From Candidatus Acetothermia bacterium (GTDB lineage Bacteria > Bipolaricaulota > Bipolaricaulia > Bipolaricaulales > Bipolaricaulaceae): a DNA stretch of 6,028 nucleotides. Under the pieces are notes generated by a model. That model saw only the letters and a program-made list of their open reading frames with translations. It had not been told where the DNA came from and searched no databases. Made by a program: the position numbers and the translations under genes. The stretch spans positions 1 to 6,028 of the forward strand of contig PUMK01000027.1 in assembly GCA_003551325.1 (NCBI GenBank). The letters run 5' to 3'. This document shows positions 1-5,538 of the stretch, one piece after another (position 1 is the stretch's first letter; each line of letters starts with the position of its first letter).

Positions 1-355
1 ATGTCGGTCGTCGCTGACCCGTGTCGAGATCGAGCGTGTTCAGCACCGTGCCTCCGGTCCCGAAGTACACCCGCGCATCCTCGAGTTCGAGGTTGTGTCG
101 TTCATCCCGACCATGGAGGACCACTTTTGACGGAGCCCGCGCAATGGATTCCCGGACGAGCTTCTCGGGGAGGGACATCGTGTTGTCGGCTGCATGCTTC
201 GCACCGCCTTCGACAAGCAGTTCCCGCGCCTTCCGAGAATTGACCTGGATACCCACGTTCTCCAGCGTCCACATAACGGCTTCGTCGATCTTCGACACCT
301 GCTCTTGGCTGAAAGGACGGTACGCCCTGGCAGGAATTCCTGGCTGTTCAGGCAT
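1..355 (-). CDS. MttB/MTTB-family (trimethylamine methyltransferase superfamily) protein, N-terminal part, runs off the window
   Basis: The frame begins at ATG 355 and is open for 118 codons to the window edge, so only about the first quarter of a usual ~480-residue protein is present. It is a clear paralog of the complete gene upstream (367-1806). Shared features are an NVG-x-x-V element near residue 33, a GAK element near 51, a VYxGTGG motif at residues 96-102 and a following LD-x-x-x-G. By hand alignment roughly a third of about 100 residues are identical. MTTB proteins form a TIM barrel that moves a methyl group from a methylated amine to a corrinoid protein; the substrate here is unknown. 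The start is supported by GGGAGGGGGAG directly before the ATG (core GGAGG 5 nt away). The gene lies 11 bp after the stop of the upstream paralog, so the two are almost certainly cotranscribed. Whether the frame carries an in-frame amber (pyrrolysine) codon further on cannot be seen. Confidence 0.88.
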   Translation of the reverse strand, partial: MPEQPGIPARAYRPFSQEQVSKIDEAVMWTLENVGIQVNSRKARELLVEGGAKHAADNTMSLPEKLVRESIARAPSKVVLHGRDERHNLELEDARVYFGTGGTVLNTLDLDTGQRRPT

Positions 356-366
356 CTCCCCCTCCC

Positions 367-1806
367 TCAAATCCTGATCCGGAATTCGTTCCGGATCTGG
401 CCATCCACGTCCTCGGGGACAAACCTCGGACGGTCCTGTGCGAGCATCTCCGCGACAACATCCTTCGCCCGCTGACGGGCACCAACCCCACCCTTCTTCT
501 GCCAGTCCTGCAATGCTTCACGCACTGCGGCACGCGGCTGGAAGTACTCACGTGAACGAGCCATCGTCACCGTGTGCTTCTGAGCAAGGAAGTTGCCTCC
601 AGGGCCTACCTTGGCGATCAGATCCTCGGCAATCGTCTCCTCATCCACACGGATGCCCTCCCGGGCGCGCAGCGCCATACCGCAGATGTCGTTGTCGAGA
701 ACGTACTGCTCTGGAGCTACACCCAGCATGGAGTCCAGCATACCAGCAGCGTGATGGATGAAGTCACCCCCAGCGAGCGTCACCAGAAGCAGGTTCGTCG
801 CCTTCTCGTAGCCCGCCTGGATATCGCCATCCTTGGCCTCCGTGAGCGCAGCGTCCGAGTAGATAGGAAGGCCTATGTGGTGTGCCAGCTGCACAGCCGC
901 CGCGTTCATCAACCCGCTCTCCACCGCGCCCCCAAGGTAGGCCATGGTGCGGAAGCTGGCCGCGGCGGGAACCGGTCCGTACAGCACCGGCGCCCCAGGG
1001 CGGATCGCTTGTGATAGGACAACACCGGACAACTCTTCAGCATGGACTTGGGTCAGCAACCCCGCCAGCGACGCAGGCGCCGTGGATCCGGTCATCGGCG
1101 CCGAGGACAGCATCACCGGGAACCCGCGCTCGATCACACGTTCGAGCACCCGCGCGACCCCGGTGTCCACGCGCAGCGGGGACACCATCCACGAACAGGT
1201 GAACGAGATGAACGGCCGTGCCTTCAGAGCCTCCTCGCTGCCAGCAACCATCGATGCCATCTCCACAAGCCGATCAACCGACTCCGGGGAACCGGCAGCC
1301 ACGGTCACGTGCTTCTGCGTATTGGCAAGGCAGACGTACAGCGTGTTCTCATCCAGCTCCTCGTCGGCCACATCGCGGGCGATCACCGGCCTCAGGAAGA
1401 AATGGATGTTCTCCAGCTTCTCCACGATCCAAGCCAGATCGGCTAGATCTCGCAGCGTTGACTCCCTGAACGTGCCGCTCTCCATGTCCAGCATGCGGAT
1501 GGCAGCACCACCTGTACCCAGGTACACCTCACCGGTGCCGAGTTCGAGCGGCGGATGGTCACCCCGCCCGTACAACGTGAACTGAGAGGGTGCACTCTTA
1601 ATCGCCCTTTCAACCAAGGACGCCTCGAACCGCACACGCGTACCCTCGGCTTTCGCCCCGTAACCAACAAGGTGTTCCCGCATGTCAGGGTCGGTCACCT
1701 CAACACCCACATTCGCCAACACACGAAGTGCAGCGTTGTGGATGTCAACGATTTGGGCCTCCTGTAACGGTGCTACACCGATCGGTGTGCTTGCACTACC
1801 GCTCAT
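367..1806 (-). CDS. MttB/MTTB-family methyltransferase, non-pyrrolysine type (probable corrinoid-dependent quaternary/methylated amine demethylase)
   Basis: This is a complete 479-residue protein, the usual length for the MTTB family (trimethylamine:corrinoid methyltransferase and relatives). Seen in the sequence: VYLGTGG at residues 94-100, GAPVLYGP at 271-278, a DIQAGYEKA stretch at 328-336, a FIHHAAGMLDS segment at 349-359, and GPGGNFL followed by HT at 401-412 near the C-terminus, all at places typical of the family. The frame is read without any internal amber codon, so it is not the pyrrolysine-containing MttB. Characterised non-Pyl relatives (MtgB for glycine betaine, MtcB for carnitine, MtpB for proline betaine) demethylate quaternary amines to a cobalamin-binding protein. 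Which substrate applies here is not determinable, and no corrinoid protein or MtgA-like partner is in the window. No signal peptide is seen, so it should be cytoplasmic. The ATG at 1806 is preceded by AAGGGAGG four bases upstream. It is the first gene of a two-gene unit served by the promoter at 1864-1891. Confidence 0.9.
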   Translation of the reverse strand: MSGSASTPIGVAPLQEAQIVDIHNAALRVLANVGVEVTDPDMREHLVGYGAKAEGTRVRFEASLVERAIKSAPSQFTLYGRGDHPPLELGTGEVYLGTGGAAIRMLDMESGTFRESTLRDLADLAWIVEKLENIHFFLRPVIARDVADEELDENTLYVCLANTQKHVTVAAGSPESVDRLVEMASMVAGSEEALKARPFISFTCSWMVSPLRVDTGVARVLERVIERGFPVMLSSAPMTGSTAPASLAGLLTQVHAEELSGVVLSQAIRPGAPVLYGPVPAAASFRTMAYLGGAVESGLMNAAAVQLAHHIGLPIYSDAALTEAKDGDIQAGYEKATNLLLVTLAGGDFIHHAAGMLDSMLGVAPEQYVLDNDICGMALRAREGIRVDEETIAEDLIAKVGPGGNFLAQKHTVTMARSREYFQPRAAVREALQDWQKKGGVGARQRAKDVVAEMLAQDRPRFVPEDVDGQIRNEFRIRI

Positions 1807-1821
1807 ACACCCTCCCTTGTA

Positions 1822-1863
1822 GAATCCTTGACTTCACATTCGCTCCTCTGTAGCATAGGATTC
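1822..1863. repeat. 7-bp inverted repeat spanning the divergent promoters, candidate operator half-sites
   Basis: GAATCCT (1822-1828) is perfectly inverted as AGGATTC (1857-1863), with centres 35 bp apart. The left arm touches the rpiR -35 and the right arm covers the expected start sites of both promoters. RpiR-family proteins often bind paired or palindromic sites near their own promoter, so this is a plausible operator. A 7-bp match in a 119-bp region could be chance. Confidence 0.3.
1828..1856 (+). promoter_or_regulatory. Putative sigma70/SigA-type promoter for the rpiR-family gene
   Basis: TTGACT (1828-1833, five of six consensus bases) is separated by 17 bp from TAGCAT (1851-1856, four of six). 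Transcription would start near 1863, about 60 nt before the ATG at 1926. The -10 is weaker than that of the opposing promoter, fitting low-level expression of a regulator. Its -10 lies only 7 bp from the -10 of the opposing promoter. Confidence 0.48.
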
Positions 1864-1891
1864 AGTATAGTGGTCTGAGCCCGCTTGTCAA
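1864..1891 (-). promoter_or_regulatory. Strong sigma70/SigA-type promoter for the MTTB gene pair
   Basis: On the minus strand a perfect -35 TTGACA (1891-1886) is followed after 16 bp by TATACT (1869-1864), which matches the consensus -10 at five of six bases. Transcription would begin near 1857, giving a leader of about 50 nt before the ATG at 1806. Hexamers and spacing are read directly; promoter activity and the start point are inferred. The promoter overlaps head-on with the putative rpiR promoter. Confidence 0.65.
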
Positions 1892-1925
1892 CCGGCCGGG
1901 CGCCAGGCGCGAGGACGGTCAGACG

Positions 1926-2774
1926 ATGAATGTTGCCGAGCACAATGAGCTCGTAGCCGCGATTCGTTCCACCCGGTTTCCAGGCAAGCGAAGCCAGGTT
2001 GCCCGGTACATGCTGGACAACCATCTGGAAGCTGCATTCCTCACGGCTGCCGAGGTTGCCCGACGCGCCGGGGTCTCCGAACCCACGGTCATTCGGTTTG
2101 CTATGGATCTTGGCTATAGAGGGTTCGCCTCCCTGCAGCGTGCTCTGCAGGACTTGATCCAGCAAGAGCTGACCACCGTCCAGAGACTGCGCCTCCAGCC
2201 GCGAAGTCTTCCCGGGGAACTCCCCGTCATCCAGTCTCTGTGGCGCGATCTTCGGAACCTCGAGGAGACAATCGAGGCTGCGGACCCGGAAGCCGTGATG
2301 CGCATCGTCGAACTCCTGGCTGCCGCGGACCGGGTCATCGTACTGGGACTGCGGATGTCGGCCACGCTCGCACAGTACACGCGCCTTGCCCTCAAGAAGA
2401 GCGTGCCTACCGTGGTGGCGATCACGAGCGGCGATGGGACCTTCTTCGAGGAACTCGTCTATGCCACGTCGCGCTCGGTGGTCCTGGGCCTTGGGTTTCC
2501 TCGATACACACGGTTGACCGTGGAGTATCTGGAGGCCACACGCGAGCAGAGCATCCCCGTAGTGGCGATCACCGACTCGCAACTCTCCCCCCTCGTCCCG
2601 TTGGCCGATCATGTGCTCCTCGCCCGCAGCCGAGCGCTCTCGTATGTCGACTCGTTCGCTGCCCCCATCGCGCTCATCGGAGCCCTTGCCACCGCACTGA
2701 GCCTCAAGACAAGCGACTCTGAACAACTCGAGCAACTGGAACACTGGTGGAGAAAGTACCGCGTGTTCCGCTGA
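1926..2774 (+). CDS. RpiR-family transcriptional regulator (HTH_6 + SIS domain)
   Basis: The protein has 282 residues, typical for the RpiR/MurR family. The N-terminal part holds a winged-helix HTH at about residues 39-74 (TAAEVARRAGVSEPTVIRF, then DLGYRGF), a close match to the family DNA-reading helix. The C-terminal part, about residues 125-255, is a SIS domain with the alternating strands VIVLGL (137-142), PVVAITDS (211-218) and ADHVLLA (227-233). SIS domains of this family usually bind a phosphosugar or related small ligand; the ligand here is unknown. The start is the only ATG in frame after the stop at 1851-1853, and GAGGA at 1911-1915 is a modest ribosome site 10 nt before it. The gene is divergent from the MTTB pair, 119 bp away, and convergent with the DinB-like gene. 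It most likely autoregulates and controls the MTTB unit, and perhaps the transporter operon, but that is inference. Confidence 0.93.
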   Translation: MNVAEHNELVAAIRSTRFPGKRSQVARYMLDNHLEAAFLTAAEVARRAGVSEPTVIRFAMDLGYRGFASLQRALQDLIQQELTTVQRLRLQPRSLPGELPVIQSLWRDLRNLEETIEAADPEAVMRIVELLAAADRVIVLGLRMSATLAQYTRLALKKSVPTVVAITSGDGTFFEELVYATSRSVVLGLGFPRYTRLTVEYLEATREQSIPVVAITDSQLSPLVPLADHVLLARSRALSYVDSFAAPIALIGALATALSLKTSDSEQLEQLEHWWRKYRVFR

Positions 2775-2796
2775 TCGGCATCCACAGGCGATCTTT
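2773..2796 (+). terminator. Weak hairpin at the rpiR 3' end, possible terminator
   Basis: GATCG (2773-2777) and CGATC (2789-2793) can pair around an 11-nt loop, followed by only three T residues. The stem begins inside the TGA stop of the rpiR-family gene. It is too short and the T tract too weak for a confident intrinsic terminator, but it is the only such structure in the 41-bp gap between the two convergent genes. Confidence 0.2.
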
Positions 2797-2815
2797 CCTC
2801 CAACGGGCCGAAGAC

Positions 2816-3298
2816 CTAACCCCACAGATAGCTGCGCCATGACAGCCTAATCGGTGCGACCTCATGGATGATCCGGTGGATCAGAGCTACGTGGTGCTGT
2901 ACGTGCCGCAAGTGCGTGAGGCAAGCATCGACGAGAGAGAACGGTCTGCCTTCAACGGATCGCTCCATCGTCAGTTCATCCTCTGAGACATTGAGCCGAG
3001 CGACCACCCTACGCTCCACGCTGTCCAGGTACTCAAGGATCACAGTTCGGTCCAGGGTCTGCGTCGCCGGCTCGCTCATTGCCGCGGAACCCTCATCGTG
3101 AAATGGGGGCGGGCGGTAGTCTTCACAGGGACAAGTGAACCGCCGATCCATGGAGTAGAGGCAGTGGTATGCATGCTCCTGAACAGCCATGCCGCCATCC
3201 TGTCTCCATGCTTGAGCCGGGCACTCCCGGATCGCCGTCCGCAACATCTCCATCGTCGGGCGCATATGCCTAAGGAGCACAGCTGCCAGATCCATCAC
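2816..3298 (-). CDS. DinB-like (DinB/YfiT superfamily) putative metal-binding protein
   Basis: This 160-residue all-helical protein has the size and His pattern of the DinB/YfiT four-helix-bundle superfamily. A histidine-bearing helix (EHAYH, residues 41-45) is followed late in the protein by THLRHVQHH (128-136), whose H132-x3-H136 spacing matches the usual second and third metal ligands. Members bind a divalent metal, and some are thiol-dependent transferases or isomerases; many have no known role, and none can be assigned here. A CPC pair (residues 56-58) sits in a loop rich in Pro and acidic residues. The start is GTG 3298, which follows an in-frame TAG directly; ATG 3295 is the alternative. 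The gene lies 59 bp downstream of the MmgE/PrpD stop on the same strand, so it is probably the last gene of that operon, and it converges with the rpiR-family gene with 41 bp between stops. Confidence 0.78.
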   Translation of the reverse strand: MMDLAAVLLRHMRPTMEMLRTAIRECPAQAWRQDGGMAVQEHAYHCLYSMDRRFTCPCEDYRPPPFHDEGSAAMSEPATQTLDRTVILEYLDSVERRVVARLNVSEDELTMERSVEGRPFSLVDACLTHLRHVQHHVALIHRIIHEVAPIRLSWRSYLWG

Positions 3299-3307
3299 CT
3301 AAACCAC

Positions 3308-3315
3308 CCTCCTTA
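3308..3315 (-). promoter_or_regulatory. Ribosome binding site of the DinB-like gene
   Basis: TAAGGAGG is a near-perfect anti-16S match. It lies 9 nt before GTG 3298 and 12 nt before ATG 3295, which favours the GTG start. Its strength, despite the 59-bp gap after the upstream gene, indicates independent translation initiation in a shared transcript. Confidence 0.7.
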
Positions 3316-3357
3316 CGAAGCACACTCCACATGCGGACAGGTGCTCCAACATCGCTC

Positions 3358-4056
3358 TTAGGAAGCGCCCTTCCGCTGGCACCCGCTTAAGGGCAAGGCG
3401 CGGACCACCTCCCCAAGCGCCTCCAACGGAAGCTTGTCCAAGCTCTCCACAGTGTCGGCCAACTGAGCAGCCGCTCTTTCACCGATAACCGGAACCGATA
3501 GCCACCTGTACAGCATCATGATCTCATCATCACAGAGCGGACGATCAGCATCGCCGCGACAACTCACCGTCCCCGAACTGTGAACCTCCCCCGACCGCAT
3601 GACCACACGCACTTGGGCGAGACACCGCTGGGGGAACAATGCGTCCAAGTCCGGATCCTCCTCGAGATGCACGCACCGTGCCAGCTGAAGAAGGTCGGCA
3701 CGTCGAAATCCATCGATGATCTGTCGTGGTCCCACTTCTCCATCCACCATATACGCAGCGAGCACAAAGGGCAGACTGTACTGCGCAGCCACCGCGCTTT
3801 CTGGCGCTGGATCGCCCAAGTTGAGCGCCTTTCCGAAGGTGGCTACGCGTACCTCCACAACGGAATCCAGATCCAAAGGAACGCGCGCGGACACTTCCCG
3901 CAATCCCTCAACTGCGGGATGCGCCCACCGACAACATGCATAGGGTTTGAGGTACGTCTCCAGGATGCGAAAACGGTTGCCAAGCTCAGACGCTTCCTGA
4001 TGGTTCTGTGGCTCCAGCAGGACGGGCGTCGGCCCGGTGAACCCTTCACATACCAA
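3358..4056 (-). CDS. C-terminal half of the MmgE/PrpD protein, open frame after the TAA
   Basis: About 232 codons from a TTG at 4056 encode the C-terminal domain, beginning just before EGFTGPTP. No ATG or GTG lies between the TAA and this TTG in frame, and there is no well-spaced Shine-Dalgarno (GGAG is about 16 nt away, followed by a G7 run). Independent translation is therefore doubtful; the segment is best seen as the downstream remnant of the interrupted gene. Confidence 0.4.
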   Translation of the reverse strand: MVCEGFTGPTPVLLEPQNHQEASELGNRFRILETYLKPYACCRWAHPAVEGLREVSARVPLDLDSVVEVRVATFGKALNLGDPAPESAVAAQYSLPFVLAAYMVDGEVGPRQIIDGFRRADLLQLARCVHLEEDPDLDALFPQRCLAQVRVVMRSGEVHSSGTVSCRGDADRPLCDDEIMMLYRWLSVPVIGERAAAQLADTVESLDKLPLEALGEVVRALPLSGCQRKGAS

Positions 4057-4080
4057 AGACGCCCCCCCAACTCCGGTCAG

Positions 4081-4083
4081 TTA
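4081..4083 (-). other. In-frame TAA interrupting the MmgE/PrpD reading frame
   Basis: On the minus strand the codons read ATA GGC TGG GGG TAA CTG ACC, giving I-G-W-G-stop-L-T. Family members usually have one ordinary residue at this position. A single base change from GAA, CAA, AAA, TCA, TTA, TAC or TAT would produce it. TAA is neither the pyrrolysine codon (TAG) nor the selenocysteine codon (TGA). Confidence 0.85.
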
Positions 4084-4698
4084 CCCCCAGCCTATGCTCT
4101 CTTTCACCATGGATCCACAGGCAATCGTCTTCATATTCGGTGCCAGTGGCGTATGCGCTTCCGTCACGCCCAGAGCCTGCACCACACCGTCTACATCAAG
4201 GCCGAGCAAGATAGCGGCAGCTCCCGCAGCCCCAGCAGACGCCCACGCACCGGAGCCGAAGAACCGGGTCGGGTTGTCCCTGTACATAATCGCACCTGTG
4301 CGCGTCGCCAACTCGTACCCAACCACAACTGCCGTCAGGAACGCATCCCCTCGTGCGCCGATCCGTTCACCTATGGCCAGCGCAGCCGGGATGACCACCG
4401 CACCCGGGTGACCCGCTGCAAGACGGTAACCGTCATCCACATCCAGTGCCGATGCCAGCGTTGCATTGGCGAATGCCGCCCCCAGAACACTGCCGGTACT
4501 CGACCGACCCAACACGGTGGCACCCTCTCCTGATAGTGAGCGAGCCGCGAACCGGATTGCCGCCATGCCCTCCGGGGTCTGCGTACCGGCAATCGCTGCC
4601 CCAAGGTGGTTGAGCAGTCGTTGTTTGACGCACCGCTGGACATCCGGTGAGAGTTGCTCCCATGTGAAGGACACAAGCGACGCAAGCGCCGTGTTCAC
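4081..4698 (-). CDS. N-terminal half of the MmgE/PrpD protein as translated up to the TAA
   Basis: If the TAA is real and not read through, this is the product made: 205 residues covering the helical N-terminal domain with the DVDDGY and GHPG signature. It lacks the C-terminal alpha/beta domain that completes the active-site cleft in the family, so it is unlikely to be active alone. It uses the start and ribosome site of the full frame. Confidence 0.55.
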   Translation of the reverse strand: MNTALASLVSFTWEQLSPDVQRCVKQRLLNHLGAAIAGTQTPEGMAAIRFAARSLSGEGATVLGRSSTGSVLGAAFANATLASALDVDDGYRLAAGHPGAVVIPAALAIGERIGARGDAFLTAVVVGYELATRTGAIMYRDNPTRFFGSGAWASAGAAGAAAILLGLDVDGVVQALGVTEAHTPLAPNMKTIACGSMVKESIGWG

Positions 4699-4707
4699 AG
4701 TGATCCC

Positions 4708-5538
4708 TTATCTCAAGCGTGGATCCGCAACATCCCGAATCCCGTCTCCCAACATGTTGAAGGCCAGAATTGCAATCAGGATGGCCAGGCCAGGGAACAG
4801 GGACATCCAAGGGGCACGACCCAGATAGTCAATCCCCATCCGGATCATGTTGCCCCATGTCGGGGTCGGTGGCGCAACGCCCAGCCCGATAAACGACAGA
4901 TTCGCCTCAATGCGGATGGCTGTCCCGGTCCACAGCGTGGCCATGACGAGTGTTTCGCCGAAGATATTCGGGAACACGTGAGACCGAATCGTCCTCAACG
5001 TCGACATCCCGACCGCACGGGAAGCGTCCACGTAGTCCTTCTCCCTCACAGACAGCGTCGAGCCATACGCGATTCGCGCAAAGCGCGGCGCCATCACAAG
5101 CCCTATCGTTAGGATGAGTTTGTCGAGTCCTGTCCCCAACACCGCCATCACCATGAGGCCCAAGATAAGGTCTGGAAAGCACATCAGGACGTCTACGACA
5201 CGCATGACGGCAGTCTCCAGCTTGCCCCCGATGAGTCCAGCACTCATGCCAGCGGTTGTACCCACGAGCATCCCGAGGGCAACGGAACACACCCCCACCA
5301 ACAGCGAGATCCGCGCCCCGAAGATGATGCGCGAGAACACGTCTCGCCCGTAGATATCCGTTCCCAGAAGGAACGTCCGCTCCGGTGGGGTAAGCCGGTA
5401 GTACACGTTCTGGGTGAGCGGATCGTGCGGCACGATGTACGGTGCAACGAACGCAACCAGCACCAACACGAGCGCCACCACTGCTCCAACAACGGCGGTC
5501 TTGTTCCGGGTAAACGAGCGCAGCAGTTTCCTATCCAT
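4708..5538 (-). CDS. ABC transporter permease, DppC/OppC type (peptide/nickel/opine family)
   Basis: This is a complete 276-residue inner-membrane permease. Seen in order: a short cytoplasmic N-terminus and a first membrane segment (about residues 14-37); the DppC-type motif LGTDIYGRDVFSR (58-70); further membrane helices around 77-103, 124-150, 196-215 and 247-264; the EAA-type loop DYVDASRAVGMS (168-179) that docks on the ATPase; NLSFIGLGVAPPTPTWG (213-229); and the closing DPRLR. With the DppB-type partner it forms the pore of an importer for oligopeptides or other small polar solutes; the family name does not prove a peptide substrate. Its ATG overlaps the stop of the upstream permease (TGATG), and the only upstream AAGGA is about 13 nt away, so translation is probably coupled. 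The MmgE/PrpD gene follows 9 bp after its stop. Confidence 0.94.
   Translation of the reverse strand: MDRKLLRSFTRNKTAVVGAVVALVLVLVAFVAPYIVPHDPLTQNVYYRLTPPERTFLLGTDIYGRDVFSRIIFGARISLLVGVCSVALGMLVGTTAGMSAGLIGGKLETAVMRVVDVLMCFPDLILGLMVMAVLGTGLDKLILTIGLVMAPRFARIAYGSTLSVREKDYVDASRAVGMSTLRTIRSHVFPNIFGETLVMATLWTGTAIRIEANLSFIGLGVAPPTPTWGNMIRMGIDYLGRAPWMSLFPGLAILIAILAFNMLGDGIRDVADPRLR

Larger units (their letters stand above)
3358..4698 (-). pseudogene. MmgE/PrpD-family protein gene interrupted by one in-frame TAA
   Basis: Read as one frame, 4698 to 3358 spans 447 codons including the terminal stop, the normal length for MmgE/PrpD proteins (2-methylcitrate dehydratase PrpD, cis-aconitate decarboxylase, iminodisuccinate epimerase and many uncharacterised members). 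The N-terminal helical domain carries the family signature ALDVDDGY...GHPGAVVIPAALA (residues 84-108). The C-terminal domain carries EGFTGPTP (218-225) and KPYACCRWAHPAVEGL (251-266), the latter typical of PrpD. The lone break is codon 206 (TAA, 4083-4081) between GSMVKESIGWG and LTGV; both sides stay in the same frame and the family pattern continues straight through. The cause could be a recent nonsense mutation, a sequence error or recoding. Start GTG 4698 lies 9 bp after the permease stop, with AAGGGA upstream, so it is coupled to the transporter genes. The substrate is unknown; the transporter and MTTB context suggests catabolism of an imported acid or amine. Confidence 0.8.

Noticed and set aside
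944..1585. Plus-strand open frame of 213 codons inside the MTTB gene
   Set aside because: It is Ser- and Arg-rich shadow sequence opposite conserved MTTB motifs, with no initiation signal.
2775..2811. TCGGC/GCCGA pairing in the rpiR-dinB convergent gap as a bidirectional terminator
   Set aside because: It has a 5-bp stem, a 27-nt loop and no T run on either strand; it is no better than chance.
1803..2840. Long minus-strand open frame (345 codons) antisense to the whole rpiR-family gene, its stop overlapping the MTTB start as ATGA
   Set aside because: The predicted protein resembles no family I recognise and lies fully opposite a well-supported RpiR gene. Long antisense frames are common in GC-rich genes, and no ribosome site or promoter supports it.
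3319..3345. AGCAC/GTGCT inverted repeat between the MmgE/PrpD and DinB-like genes as a terminator
   Set aside because: It has only a 5-bp stem with a 17-nt loop and no T tract in the direction of transcription, and the following strong ribosome site fits a continuing transcript.
4081..4083. TAA as a recoded amino acid, by analogy with pyrrolysine in MttB proteins
   Set aside because: Pyrrolysine uses TAG and selenocysteine TGA. Other genes here use TAA as a normal terminator (the DppC-type gene and the MmgE/PrpD 3' end), so TAA is a true stop in this genome.
3580..4533. Plus-strand open frame of 317 codons across the MmgE/PrpD gene
   Set aside because: It is antisense to a clear family match on both sides of the TAA, and its composition (Arg, His, Pro, Ser rich) is that of a shadow frame.
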